Assembly: GCA_905182985.1 (NCBI GenBank)
Contig: CAJJDN010000006.1
Location: forward strand, 893,169-957,168
Reading direction: 5' to 3'
From: Paramecium sonneborni
Lineage: Eukaryota > Ciliophora > Oligohymenophorea > Peniculida > Parameciidae
DNA length: 64,000 bases
A program made the position numbers and the translations under genes. The notes beneath the pieces were generated by a model. The model saw only the letters and a program-made list of their open reading frames with translations, was not told where the DNA came from and searched no databases. Shown here in pieces: positions 46,770 to 62,814 of the stretch (position 1 is its first letter; each line of letters begins with the position of its first letter).

Positions 46770-47405
46770 TCATGATCTGTATAGATTTGGTCTTTTAGCT
46801 TTGAACACAGTTCTGAATTTTTTGTGACTAGCTCTAGGAACTGTCTTAACAATTGGGAATTTAATTGAATCTCCCTAAAAATATTTTTGATTTAATTTAC
46901 TCTGTATTAATTAGTCTTTCCTCTCTTGATATCAGCACTCTTAGTTAAAACAGAAGTTCTGAGAATATGAATAGTTTATGGTTAAGCTCTGTGATTTCCA
47001 GCCATTTCTTAATCTAAAAATTTATAATAAATTCATACATAATTATGAGACTGCACCATTCAATGTGGTATCTCTAAATTCCTTATACATATTGTGTATA
47101 GTTGTTCTGGATTGATATTTAAGAACTATTCCATAAGTTTTAACATTTGTGTCCCTTCTCTCAAATAATTCTTAAACTGCTAAAATCTAACCATGAGAAG
47201 GTCTAAGTTTATTTAGTCTTCTTAAATTCCACCTACAATATTGCATAATCTAAATACCAAAATCTACTTTTTGCAGCAACTGTATTTCTTGCAAAAATTC
47301 TCATACTTATAACTTTGGGATTTGGATCTTCTTTTGATGGAAGTCTTCTACCTGAGACTAAGTATTGTCTAATCTATAGATTATTTTCTTCTTATGTACT
47401 TTCAT
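46770..47405 (-). CDS. RPL18A: Ribosomal protein eL20 (L18a)
   Basis: A 177-aa protein of the expected length, read through four introns of 25-26 nt (one at 46875-46900). Conserved blocks: [74 protein letters not shown], and a C-terminal [16 protein letters not shown]. All are hallmarks of the 60S subunit protein eL20. The start at 47405 (MK, then an intron, then IRQYL) matches family N termini; an in-frame ATG at 47450 would add 15 residues. Four introns in a 636-bp gene is dense even here. Codon use is moderately more GC-rich than in neighbours. Confidence 0.92.
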
Positions 47406-47749
47406 TTATAAGGAATTATCTTATGGGTCTTATGCTGAGTTTTTAACCATTTTTTATTTTAAAAAAAGATTTAATTTATAATACAATTTATTATCACAAA
47501 CAATAGAACACATCATAATATCTGTAGCTAAAGGAATTCTTTTTTATTATCTGATTCAATTAAAAACTAATTCAAAATATTAACATTTTTATTTAACTTT
47601 CTTATCTTAAAGTATTTATATCCAAATAATTATATAATTATTTACATTTTCATCTTTAAAAATAGAATGAATAATCAAAAAATTATGATTATCAATAGTC
47701 AAACTTTGTTGATTATTTCAATAATAAATTTATTTTAAAATAATTTTGA
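47406..47749. other. Divergent promoter region of eL20 and the nuclease gene
   Basis: About 340 bp of AT-rich DNA between two divergent ATGs. It contains runs of A and T and no supported coding frame or RNA gene. It presumably serves as the promoter for both the highly expressed ribosomal gene and the nuclease. Confidence 0.5.
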
Positions 47750-48778
47750 ATGGGATAAGTAATAAATAGTATTAAAACCAACCCTAGTAATAATTTAACT
47801 ATGCAAAATCATTATTAGCCATAATTCATTAATTTTAGACACACTATTTCAATATTATCATATAATATATTAGCTGCTATTTATTGTGAATAATAATATT
47901 TTAGTTATGCTCAAAATCAAAATCTATAGTTTGCGAATAGAAGTGCTAAAATTATTAATTAATTGAAAAATTTCAATCCAGACATATTTTGCCTTCAAGA
48001 AGTGGATAATTTTGAATTTTATAAAGAACATTTTAAGAAACTAAATTATAATTCATGTTATGTTTAGAGACCTTAAAGATAAGATGGATGTTTAATTGCT
48101 TTTAAAATTGAAAAATTCAAATTAGTAAAATATTCAGAGTATTCCCTTGATAAGATGGCATTAAATTATGGATTATCTGTTCATTACTAAAGACAGAATG
48201 TGTTTTAAATTATTAAATTAGAACATATGTATGTATTTTTTAAGATATCATAAGATTAACAAAAAAACAGCTAATCATTGGAAACATACATATTTTTTGG
48301 AATCCTGACTTAGATGATTTAAAATTCTTTTAAATTGTTCAACTTGTTTAAAAAATGGAGGCTGAAAAAGAATCAGATGATTAAACACTTATTTTTTGTG
48401 GTGATTTTAACAGTTAACCTAATTCTAATCCGATTCAATACATATAACAAAACTAACCAATTTTAGAAAGAATTGAGAAGTCTTAAAATTAAATTAAACT
48501 CTAAAATGAGATATTTGAACATTATGGTCCTCCAAAATTGAATTGGCAAAGTGCTTATCATCCATTCCCTAAATTTACTAATTATACACAAAATGTAAAT
48601 TTTTGCATTAGTATAGTTTAAAGGATGTATAGATTACATTTTTTATCATAATACAAATTTAGAAAGGATTTTAAGAATTCCAGATGAAAAATTACTTTAA
48701 TAAGAAGTAGCTCTTCCTAATACCTTTTTTCCAAGTGATCACTTACCAATTTTAGCTTATTTCGATTTTTATTATTGA
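47750..48778 (+). CDS. CCR4/Angel/nocturnin-type exonuclease-endonuclease-phosphatase
   Basis: A 326-aa protein with introns at 48229-48254 and 48595-48616. It has the DNase I-like EEP fold motifs in order: SILSYNILAAIYC, PDIFCLQEVDNFEFY with the metal-binding Glu, NIHIFWNPD, IFCGDFNSQPNS, FKGCIDYIFYHN, and FPSDHLPILAYF with the catalytic Asp-His. PDIFCLQEVD and FKG.IDYI are typical of the CCR4-type deadenylase subgroup, which shortens poly(A) tails. There is no LRR domain as in yeast CCR4, so Angel or nocturnin homologues are closer. The N terminus is MGQVINSIK, a possible N-myristoylation site. Confidence 0.85.
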
Positions 48779-48833
48779 TAAATAAGAAAATAATGATATT
48801 AATTTCAGCATATTCATTTTTTATATAATTTAT

Positions 48834-49327
48834 ATGCTCAAGAACAAGCAATATTAATTAATAGTATTATTGGGATCAATTTTAAAGTTAATCTTAATTA
48901 ATTTCCTAATTTATTTTTCTAATTTACTACTTCTATTCATTTTTAATATACAACCTTCATTATCAATTGATAACACTTACTTAATTGAATCTGAATTATT
49001 TTATTTAAATTGTATTTATACTTCATATTTTTCTTTTCTTCCTAGGTTACCTGTAGCATTTATTTTTTTGTTATTTAAAAATTATTCAATATTTATGATA
49101 TCTTTAAAAATTTTTCTTATATTTGGTTCTTTTTTATAAAAAATATATCAATTTAATTTAAAAATTTTAAGTATAAACATATCCCTAAAACTGTTAAATA
49201 TTTTAGATAGTCATATCTTACAAAACATAAAGTGTTTGAAAGAGAAAAATTAAAAGTATTAAAATCATTAAAATGGGAGGGAAAATTTATCTTATAATGG
49301 CTAAAAATAATAACTAAAATATGGTGA
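48834..49327 (+). CDS. Hypothetical membrane protein, intron position unresolved
   Basis: From ATG 48834 (MLKNKQYQLIVLLG) the frame is hydrophobic, with two or three membrane helices (LILINFLIYFSNLLLLFIF). Further on a different frame is clearly coding, ending KVFEREKLKVLKSLKWEGKF and TGA 49327. An intron whose length leaves a remainder of two on division by three must link them, between about 48990 and 49160, but no good GT..AG pair was found. The gene is therefore either mis-spliced in my reading or damaged. No family recognised. Confidence 0.35.
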
Positions 49328-49499
49328 AGTTATTTTGTATTGTTTTTTTGAATTAACTCTATCATACAAAAATTTACAATTATTTAACAAAATTGAATAG
49401 GTTCTTGAAAATTTTAGTTTTTGCTGTAATTTACATAATTTATAATAATATTCTTCATGATATTAATCTAGAGCCGAATAATAATTAATTTATCTTATT

Positions 49500-50198
49500 A
49501 TGAAAAATTCACAGAAATGTTTAAACTTTCAGAATGAAGTTTATAATAACTTAGAAATAACTTCATCATAAGTTTTGAGAGGGAAATTAAATGAAAAGGA
49601 TGAATAGGTCAATTATTTTGAAATACATTTAGATAAATGATTTGTAAAGTTCTTGTACATAATCGTTTAAGATTCAAGAGTTTAATCTATAATTACTAAT
49701 AGACAAATCATAAGAGAAATTGTAGCAATAGGAATAATTATAAGGGCATTCTCCAACTTGTCGAAAAAGATCAAGTTCATTTGAAGAGTTATAATAGAAA
49801 TTAAATGATTATATTGAACAATACATTTAAGAGATTAAAGAGCCACAACATTTTTTAGACACTTATTCGTTATAGAACTCTGAAATATGTGATGATGAAT
49901 TTTCAACACAATCCATCGATTTATGCTAAAGAATATACTAAGTAAAAATATGTTGATTTAATTTTAGAGAATAATAGCTTAACTGAATCTATCAGTAATA
50001 TAATCTAATTCTTTTGATCAGTCTACCATTATTTCTTCACCTAAAAATAATGATTCCATTTAAATAATGAATTATATGACTACTTCTACTCCTCTAACTC
50101 CAGTTTAATTGGAGGATTTTCCAAAAAAAAATATATCAAATTCAGCAAGTTAAGATAAAATAGGATTTAAAAATAGTTCGTAATCTATGAAGTCTTGA
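49500..50198 (+). CDS. Hypothetical helical/disordered protein
   Basis: A 215-aa product with introns at 49608-49632 (25 nt) and 49942-49967 (26 nt), both needed for a continuous frame. It begins MKNSQKCLNFQNEVYNN, continues through Gln-rich helix (KLQQQEQLQGH) and a coiled-coil stretch (FEELQQKLNDYIEQYIQEI), and ends in a Ser/Thr/Pro-rich tail (TTSTPLTPVQLEDFPKK). The first intron starts GTCAAT, less usual than GTA. No domain is recognised. Confidence 0.55.
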
Positions 50199-50358
50199 AT
50201 TAAATATTAAACTTAATGATTCATTATTATATTTGTTTGATCATTAATTCCTTTTTTATGATTAAATCTAATTGATTTTGCAGTACACTATAATATGTTC
50301 TTAATGCGATACTTTAGCAACTCACATACAAATTTAATTTAGCAAGAATAATAATTAA

Positions 50359-51225
50359 ATGTTGTCAGAAACTGTTATTTAATAATCTCCAGCTAAGAAA
50401 ACTATTAAAAGAATACAAGGTTATAAAAAAAAAGGAATTTTTACAGAATAAGTTGAATAAAATAATTTTGAAGATGAACATAAACAAAGTTTAGAAGATA
50501 GACTTAAAATGTAAAATTATTTAAAAGAGGCTAAAGAAGAGCTTATGAAAATTGCTAATCAAAATAAAGATTTTATGATATTCTCCTCTTATGAAGAAAT
50601 GTCTAAGCATAGAGAAAAAAGAAGAAATGAAGAATAATAAATGATTTTTAAACCATTATAATTTCCAACTAAAGGCGGATCTGTAATAAGATGTAAAAAA
50701 ATACAGTAAAACACTACGCCTGAAGAAATGAATGCAAATTATGGTATTTTAACTTTGGATTAGAAAATTAAAGCAAATAAAGCTTATACTGATAGATAAG
50801 AAAGTAATTCCCCTAATAAATTTGATTTTACTGAAAAATTTCATCATATAGAAGGTAAAATTGCTAAGCAAAATAGAATAGAAATCATCAAAGAATATAG
50901 TAAAATTTATAAAAGAGTTCAAATTAAAGCAGTACCTAAATAATTAAATGAATCTCAATATAATTCAAAATATAGATAAGCAGTTTAAAAAGTTTAGGTA
51001 ATTAATCATAGAAAAAGTGGGAAAAATATTTTACCTGTTTTATCAATTGAAAAAAAAGAGTCTGTAGAATCAATTCTTTCAGATCTTAATTACAGTAGAT
51101 GGTCTTTGGAATAAGATATTAGTTATTAAAATATTCCAGATTAAAAAATTGGTTTATAATAAAGATTAGGTGGTGGATTTACTAAAATAAACAAAGAAAA
51201 ATATTTAGAATACTTTTCTAAATGA
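50359..51225 (+). CDS. Hypothetical basic helical protein
   Basis: A single 288-aa exon. It is rich in Lys, Gln, Glu and Ile, with alternating helical and disordered parts: KKTIKRIQGYKKKG near the start, HKQSLEDRLKMQNYLKEAKE, FSSYEEMSKHREKRRNEEQQ, and a C-terminal LGGGFTKINKEKYLEYF. The repeated Arg/Lys blocks resemble ciliate microtubule-associated proteins, but no signature motif is present. No family recognised. Confidence 0.6.
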
Positions 51226-51730
51226 ACTTTATGATGTTATTTATTATCCTTTCATATTTTTTAAAGTGGTTAATTAATAAACTAATTTCTTTATATTATT
51301 AGTATTTGTTAAATAAATTTATTTTTTCTGATATACAACAAAATCATACTTATACTATCTGTTTCTAACTTAAAACCAACTTGCATAGATAAGGTATATC
51401 TTATTTTTCAATAAATCTTTTATAATGATTATTATTTAAGTCAATCGATCTTATTCATTTCTTTTAAGATTTAGAACCATCATATTTTTTAGAATATTTC
51501 TTTTAATCTATCATTCATTATAAGCTTTAAATAAATAATTTTAATATATAATTAGAATTTTAATGTAAGTTGAGGACTTATAAAGAAAATAAGTTAATTT
51601 TGTTGGATAAGAATAAAAGAGTAAGAGGAAACTAATTAAATAAGGAATATATATATAAAAAAGTATATAAATAGTTTAATAATAATTTTTAAGTTAATTT
51701 AAAATCCGTTTTTTATAAATATTAATTTTA
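51226..51730. other. Upstream region of the second trichocyst gene
   Basis: About 500 bp of AT-rich DNA with no supported coding frame. It precedes a gene expected to be strongly and coordinately expressed during trichocyst biogenesis, so promoter elements are likely here, but none could be identified by eye. Confidence 0.5.
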
Positions 51731-52852
51731 ATGAAATTCACAATTTGCTTCTTATTGGGATTGGTAACACTAAATGCAGTCTTTGTTAAAAAGCCATCTG
51801 ATCCAAATGCTGGAGTGTTTGCTGAATTGGAAGAGGTATTATAATTATTGAATAAAATAGATTGAAGAACATGCATTGGGAAGAAAATTACTTGATACAA
51901 TAGCTCTTTAAATGAAAAATTAAGCGCCATTAGCTGATATTGCAAGAATGCTTTAAGAATTAAGAGAAAACTTATTATTACAATAATAATAAGCTGAATT
52001 AAAACATGCTGCTGATGAAGCTGATTGTGCTGCTGAAATAGCTGGTTACAATAGAAGAATTGATTATGCTTCAAATGAAATCAGTGAATCAACAACAGAA
52101 ATCACTGCCTTGACTGCTTAAGTTTAATAATTAGAATCTGAAATTGAAAATATTTAAGTTTAATTAGGAATTCTTAATGAATAAGAAGAGACATTGAGAA
52201 CATAAAGAGCTAAGGATGCTGAAGCTTTTGCTTAAAGAATTAAGTCTACAGCTGATGTTGTTGAAGCTTTGAATGTTGTAGCAGCTAAATTATCAGCTAT
52301 TCAACCAGAATAAGATCCAAAGGCTGTCTTTTTAGAATTACACAATATGGGTAAGAGTAATCCAATTGCTGCTTTGGTTTCAATTGCCTCAGCTTTCTCT
52401 AAGGAAAGATTATAATAAACATAAGATAAGATTGCTGAACTTAGATAATCAATTGAATAATCAGCTGTTGATGATTAAGAAGCTGAAATCTAAGCTTAAA
52501 TTGATTATTAAAACTTATTGGCTCAATTTGCTGATTAAAGAAAGAACTTGTAAATTATTAATTTTATTATTCTTATAGCTAAAATGCTTTGAAAGATAAT
52601 GAAGCTAAATTAACTTAAACTTAAAATGCTTTGGGAGCATAAAAGAAGAGAAAAGAAGATGCTGGTAGAGAATTAGCAACTGCCACTGCTGGAAAAACTT
52701 AAAAAGAAAATGATTGTGAAGCCCTTAGAACTTAATATGCTAGAGATAGTGAATAAAGAACCAAGGAAGTAGGAATTATCAGATAAGTTGAAGAAATTTT
52801 GGCTACTAAATTAGAAGGTGCCTCAGGATACTTAAAGAACAGAATTAATTGA
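51731..52852 (+). CDS. Trichocyst matrix protein (TMP family), second member
   Basis: A 355-aa precursor with introns at 51836-51860 and 52550-52578. It has a signal peptide MKFTICFLLGLVTLNAVFV, then Ala/Glu/Gln-rich helical segments, a Cys pair near residue 95 (DEADCAAEI), a long coiled coil, and a C-terminal KLEGASGYLKNRIN block. That block, following IIRQVEEILATKL, is a characteristic TMP ending. Processing of the precursor to mature polypeptides would occur in the secretory pathway. It is not a close copy of the gene at 28980-30171; the two are distant members of the multigene family. Codon use is again relatively GC-rich. Confidence 0.88.
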
Positions 52853-53099
52853 TTTGTTTTTATTCAATTAATAATTCTAAAACAATATTCATATATCCAT
52901 TATTAATATTCATCAATTATAGAGAGAATAAGTGTATTAACAATTATTTATATATTATATATTATATTATATATTATAATATATTATATTATATAATATA
53001 TAAATAATTTAATATTATTTCTTATAATTATTATGATCTATAAATATTAATTATATAACACTCTAAATTGTTTATTTATTATTTAATTTTTATTACAAA
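52853..53099. other. Intergenic spacer with AT microsatellite
   Basis: About 250 bp between tandem plus-strand genes. The middle is dominated by the alternating TA/ATT repeat at 52949-53005. No frame or RNA gene is supported. Confidence 0.6.
52949..53005. repeat. TATAT/ATT low-complexity, self-complementary repeat
   Basis: A run of TATAT and ATT units almost free of G and C, able to pair with itself. It lies in the spacer between the trichocyst gene and the Q-rich coiled-coil gene. Likely a simple-sequence tract. Confidence 0.8.
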
Positions 53100-55036
53100 A
53101 TGTCAGAAACATAGAATCAATAAGAGAATAATTAAGGAGAGTAGAAATAAGAAAATTAATAATAAAATAACAATGGTGAATCAACTTAACAAAATCAGCA
53201 AAATTAAGAGAATAAAAATGAAAAAAAAGAAGAAGAATAAGGTTAATAATAAGGAGAGTAACCATAATAAAATGAATAAGAGATGATGGAACAGAAAAAA
53301 GAAAAAGGTTATATTTTTATTTTATTAAATAATAGGTCCATATGATATTGATGAAACTGATTTAACACCAAGATTTGTTAGAGCAATGTAAGTACTTGGA
53401 TACACTTATTAAGATTTATAAAAAAAATATAGAAAAGATGTAATTTAGATCATAAAAACAAAAGGTATTTATAAATTATTAGATTTAGATCCTTTGGGAA
53501 ATAAAATAAATTAAGAATTGATAGATGCATTATCTAATCATTTAGAACATTCAAGAAAATAGAAGATAGATGAAATAAAAAAAGAAATATAGTACATTCC
53601 TATTCCTGAATAGAAATAATAGTAGTCAGTAGCAGATTAATCTATTATGTAATCTTCTATAGCAGAGAAGTCTATAATACTTGATAAATCAATTGTATCA
53701 ATGAGTAAATCAATATTAACAAAATCCTTGTCACCTTTGGAATTAGAGTTTAAGATGTATGATAAAATCAAAAAGAAAGAGAGAGCAGAACTACATAAGG
53801 CTAAGAAGGAAGAAGAAATATTGTCAAGATAAATTGAATATTAACATAAACAATAAGAACTTGAAGAGAGATTAGAAAAACATAGATAATTAAAAATTAA
53901 ATAAAAGCATATGTAAACTTAATAAGAATTGGAAATTCAGAAATGGTTACATAATAGATCTGATGCTGAGTCTTCTAATTTTAATTAGGCTAAACAAATT
54001 GTTGAAAATCTTAAATCTGAGTTAAAGGATACTTAATAACAAAGATTGTATTTAAATCCAAGAGAAAAGATTGAGAAAGTTAAAAGTATGAATGATTTGA
54101 GAGTCAAAGAATTAGAAGATTTATAAGCTAAAAGAGAATAGAATATGATGGAGAGACTAGAAAAATTGTAAGAATTATCCTCAAAAGTGGATAATGAAAA
54201 AAACATGAAGACCTTTTAAGAATTACAAAGAGAACTTAAAGGATTACTTAAATAAGAAAAAGTATAAATTAGATAGGAAATGTTAGATGAATATCATAAT
54301 TATATGAAATAATAACATTAAACTGAAGATCAAAAGCGAATTATTTAAGTTATTAAGAATAAAGTATATAATTATTAATCATTAGACTCGCAAAGAAGTT
54401 CAATAAGAAATGTATAAGCAATCTCTTGAAATTAAATAATAATAACTAGATAAAAAGTTAGAGAAATTTAAATAATTATAAACAGATAGTTTGAAAATCA
54501 AATCATCTTCACTTGTAACTTTTCCAAAAAATGTTTCTGCTAATAATTTTGGATAAATGAAAGCAGAATATGAAAGAAGGATAGGATATTAAGAAGATCT
54601 TATTAGAGAAATTGAAAGAACAGAAAATATTTAAAAAAGATAAAGAAAAGAAGAATAAATGAAATAAGATATCAAAATGTTGAAGGAAGCAAAAAAAGCT
54701 GAAAATAAAGAATTAGATATGTCTAAAATATCTAATATTGTTAGAGATATGAAATAATTTGAAAATAGCAATATGGCTAGTACAAAAAGATAATTGGCTT
54801 AAATTAAAAATTAACATAATGAACGTGAATAAAGTATTTATTATTTATTATATAAAGAAATTATAAAAGAAATAGAAGAAAGAAAGAAGAAGTAAGAAGA
54901 GTAAAAACAAAAATAAGAAAAATTAGATAATGAAAAAATGAAAGAAAGATTAAGAAATAAAATTGATTAATATAAGGAACAAATATAAAATGAAGAAAAA
55001 AAGAAATAATAAGAATAATAATAAGAATCATAATGA
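53100..55036 (+). CDS. Q-rich coiled-coil protein
   Basis: A 620-aa protein with introns at 53308-53335, 54364-54385 and 54834-54857. The first 65 residues are almost only Gln, Asn and Glu (MSETQNQQENNQGEQKQENQ), a prion-like segment written mostly with reassigned TAA and TAG codons. A compact conserved-looking segment follows (YDIDETDLTPRFVRAMQVLG, KTKGIYKLLDLDPLGNKI), then some 400 residues of coiled coil (KLQELSSKVDNEKNMKTFQE). The C terminus is a further Glu/Lys/Gln coiled coil. Such layouts occur in ciliary and basal-body proteins, but the family is not identified. Confidence 0.72.
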
Positions 55037-55229
55037 AATGTTATAATTATAGAAAATTTAAATAAGTAAAGCACTAATTTCAATATACATCTTCCAATTA
55101 TTATAAAAAAAATGACTATTCTTTTATTTCTGCTTTTTATGTTAAATCATTGCTCAAAATCTAAGATTTAATCTATTTGAAGATTATATTGTTGATCTTA
55201 AGCACAAATGATTATTTAATTTTAATTAA

Positions 55230-55859
55230 ATGAAAGATTGTAACATAAGCTTCTAAAATAAACCAGCCTTAGTTATTTCTCGAATCTACAAATCAAACAA
55301 TCGATTTCACTTACCAAAAATAAATTAATTTCAATCATAATCTCCAAACAATATTTATTACAATGAATATTTTACTGAAGTAAGAGGAATTAAAGCCTTG
55401 CCAGATAAGCAAAAATAAAATTCGGAAGGAATATTAAAATGTAGGTTAAAAGAATTAGAAGGATAAAATAAATAACAAAAATCTCTTTCGGCTAAGCATC
55501 TATACAACGAGCAAATTGAGAAAAAGGAGATCAATAATTTATTACTAGAACCATATTTTGTTTAAAACAACTTAAAAGCTAAAAAATATATAATAGGAGC
55601 ATTTTAGAATGATATGTATAAACAGTCGTTGGGGTTTTCGCCAAATTCAAAAACAACCTAAAAACAAGAGAAAGAGATAAGGAAGCCTAGGTTTTTTTTT
55701 TAAGAACCTCAGACTGAAAAAGTAAAACAACCTAAAATGACTCAATCATAAATTGAATATTCAAAAACAGATTAAGAATATAATTATTGGAAAAATGATG
55801 ATTTAGATTAAGAAGAGGATGAAGATTTAATTAATAACTATGTTAATGGATTACTTTGA
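55230..55859 (+). CDS. Hypothetical protein with acidic C terminus
   Basis: A single exon of 209 aa. The N-terminal third is basic (SRIYKSNNRFHLPKINQFQS), the middle is helical (ILKCRLKELEGQNKQQK, AKHLYNEQIEKKEINNLLL), and the last 20 residues are strongly acidic (DDLDQEEDEDLINNY). No membrane segment or catalytic motif is seen and no family is recognised. It lies 146 bp before the AAA ATPase gene on the same strand. Confidence 0.6.
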
Positions 55860-56005
55860 TTAATAACTGTTTTAACTTTAGCAATTTTGATTATAAGTAG
55901 TTTTTATTATTTCTTTTCAATTAGTTTGTATTATTTATTGAAACATCAAATAGTTATTTCTCATAAAACCATAAATTTATATTAAATTTAAATAGTATAC
56001 TAATT

Positions 56006-58043
<2,038 letters not shown>

Positions 58044-58075
58044 TTAAAAATATTTGTTTTTATTGAAATTAATAT

Positions 58076-59001
58076 ATGTCAGGAGAATAACCTATACTTA
58101 AAGCATCTAATGTTAAATTAGATACAATTGTAATACTTTTATAATCCATTTTAGGCTGCTATGAAAATTATCAAATTAGCTAATGATAATCCAACTATTA
58201 ATCAATATGGCTATCTATTAGGAATTATTGAAAGTGAAACTATTGAAGTCACTAATTGCTTTCCCATTATTGATGTTGATGAAGAATAAGATCTATAATA
58301 TGAATATTTAGATTATGCAAAAAAACATCATTTAGATTTTCATAAACTTGGTCTCTATATCATTACAGATTAAAATAGACATTTTACTTTAGATTAATTT
58401 GAAGATATTAATAGACTTTAATTCTATGTTAAATATGCCTTTGTCTTAGTTTATTCTTTGCAATTGGCTAAATCTGGACATACTTAACCATTCTAAGCAT
58501 ATGTGGTAATACATCTTTTTATTATTATAAATAGATCAATGAAAAATATTCAGAAATCTATTCCAAAGATGAAATTCCTGTTCTAAATATTAAGAACGAT
58601 AAAATCTATAGAACACTTCCATTAGAATTACTTAAAACACCATTAACATAAGTAATTACAAATCTAATTATTAGGCATTCTTATATTAATATAGAACTTC
58701 TATTGAAGAGAAATTTAAAAATGAAGAAACCAAATTTACATCTAATATTTCAAATTATGGTAGATAACTAATTGAAACCATTGAAGAATAAGTCACTTTA
58801 TCAGATAAAATCAATTCATCTACTTAAAATAAGAAAGAAGGAGATAAAGTATATTATTTCCTTCAATATAACTAGCAACCTGAATTATTAGAATATTTAA
58901 TTTCCATGAATAAGCTCTATTATTTAGCAGAAACTATTAAAAGAGAAACCTAATTTACATTAGAAACAGAATAAGTATTGACAAATATATTAAAATAATG
59001 A
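58076..59001 (+). CDS. EIF3H: Translation initiation factor eIF3 subunit h
   Basis: A 282-aa protein with introns at 58130-58154, 58506-58534 and 58652-58674. It opens with ASNVKLDTIAAMKIIKLAND, like the human VQLDGLVVLKIIKH block, then GYLLGIIESETIEVTNCFP, an MPN domain without the JAMM zinc motif, as expected for eIF3h. Further blocks DFHKLGLYIITDQNRHFT, VLVYSLQLAKSGHTQPFQAY and a helical C terminus (LLEYLISMNKLYYLAETIKR) match. eIF3h is part of the eIF3 scaffold that assembles the 43S preinitiation complex. The length is close to human (352 aa) minus its variable tail. Confidence 0.88.
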
Positions 59002-59269
59002 TTAATAGTATATTAGTAAATTAACATATCAGACCATTTAAAATAATCTTATTTAATTTGGAAAGCTATTTTTACTTATATTCTAATTTGTTTTATTGTT
59101 TTATAATGATAAAAAAATCTTTGAATTTTTATTGAATGATAGAATTGAATTATATGTTCAAATGAATGAAAAAATAATTTAGCATTGTTATTGAATACTT
59201 AACATAAGAATGGCTTACTTAACTGATGGAATAATTAAATTATTTTGTGTTGCTTCAATATATTATTAA
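59002..59269. other. Convergent intergenic spacer
   Basis: About 270 bp between the eIF3h stop and the stop of the small minus-strand gene. AT-rich; a plus-strand frame around 59210-59400 is a shadow of the small gene. Nothing else is supported. Confidence 0.5.
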
Positions 59270-59482
59270 TCAAATTTCTTCTGGAGGACCATACCTATCT
59301 TTGGATGGCTAATTATTGAAGAATCTAAGAAACTCTTATCCAACAACTTTATATGCATTTGCATAATTTTATTGGCATTACTTGAATAAAGCTTCCTAAT
59401 CTCCTATTGGTTAAACATCTTAAATAGCTTTCACACATAATTGAAACCCTTATGTGGCAAATAAATCCTTAAAAATATCCAT
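59270..59482 (-). CDS. Tiny 70-aa conserved-looking protein
   Basis: An intronless frame: MDIFKDLFATQGFQLCVKAI, then QPIGDQEALFKQCQQNY, and a C-terminal EFLRFFNNQPSKDRYGPPEE. Composition, absence of any interruption and a clean ATG and TGA argue for a real gene. Two cysteines are about 18 residues apart, which could recall small mitochondrial or Tim-like proteins, but the spacing fits no known twin-Cys motif. No signal peptide or membrane segment. It is too short for usual ORF cutoffs; function unknown. Confidence 0.6.
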
Positions 59483-59639
59483 TTATTAAAATAAATATTA
59501 ATAATTTTTTGTTTTTGTTATCAAAATTATTTTTAATAAAAATATCCTATTCTATTTTGTATTTAAAATTTGAAATTCTGATAAACAAATATTGTATCTT
59601 TTTTTTTTAATATTTATTATTTAAAAAAAATTTATATAA

Positions 59640-61772
<2,133 letters not shown>

Positions 61773-61804
61773 TGAATGTAATTTTTAACTATCAAATTAT
61801 TAAA

Positions 61805-62759
61805 TCAAATAAAAATTAATAAATCATCACCTTCATAATCTCTTAATGCTTTATTTTATAAATAACTAATTACACCTTTCCCGTCTAATTTCAAATGCTC
61901 TTTTAAAGATTTCATTCTATAAATAATCATAATTAATATATACGCTTTTTAATTAGCTTCTTATATTGTTAAAAAAGCATCAGCCTTAGCTTTTCCATTT
62001 GATAAAGTGGAATTAGCTTCACCATAAGCTTAATTTAAGGTTACTTCTCTATTATACAATGCTGTCATCTTATTTGTTTCTAGTTCCACTTCAGTTTTAT
62101 TCTTCTAAGCTTATGCTTTTACTATCTCTTATTTTTTAACTTCAGAACTCCATATTGCATTTTCAAAATCATTTGGTAAATCTACAGAACGAAGTTAAAA
62201 AAATTCACAGTTGCAATATAATTCTTTTTCAAATAACTCATCTAATGCTGCTTACATTGCTATTCCTATATTTTATCTATCCATAAAAAAGTCATATGCA
62301 GAATATTAAGTTGCAACATAAGATAGTATATCTATAGATTATCTAATCAATATTGGTTTATGCTTTATTTAATATGTGGCATAAAGTGGATAAAGCTATG
62401 TTAAATTGTAACTAATTATTTATAATTTTATTCATATACGTATACTAAAAAGATATTTCTAAAACAACTTCTAAACCATCACTTGTTCTTGAATGAATCA
62501 TTTTTCTGTCTGCACTTTTATCATCAGAAAATTCAACTGTTTAAACTGTCTTTGGAAATGTTATAAATTCATGTCCAATACCCAAAAAATGTATTCCTGC
62601 TTAATATATTTTTGGAGATATTGTTTTCGTTATTGAACTATAATCTAATCCAACTTCATTGTAATCTAATGAACTAAAAGATAAAATGATCATTAAAAAT
62701 AAAATGAAACTACTAATCCCACAACAAGTTCCACAAATTCCTGTAAATTCTCCTGCCAT
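61805..62759 (-). CDS. Band 7/SPFH membrane protein (stomatin/prohibitin superfamily)
   Basis: A 297-aa protein with introns at 61917-61943 (27 nt, stopless in-phase) and 62412-62445 (34 nt). After an N-terminal hydrophobic anchor with three cysteines (GICGTCCGISSFILFLMIIL) comes a band-7 domain: GIHFLGIGHEFITFPKTVQT, the conserved TSDGLEVVLEISFQY, AIWSSEVKKQEIVKAQAQK, then a long helical segment (ANSTLSNGKAKADAFLTIQE) as in stomatin, flotillin and prohibitin families. These form oligomeric membrane scaffolds. The Cys cluster in the anchor suggests palmitoylation. It is tail-to-head with the MAPK15-like gene, 33 bp apart. Confidence 0.8.
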
Positions 62760-62814
62760 TATAATTTTAAGTTATTTTATAAATTAATAAATTATTATTT
62801 ATTTTTAATGTAAT

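Noticed and set aside
48870..49139. An 89-residue hydrophobic frame opening at TTG
   Set aside because: It has no ATG and is the interior of the larger frame beginning at ATG 48834; treated as part of that gene.
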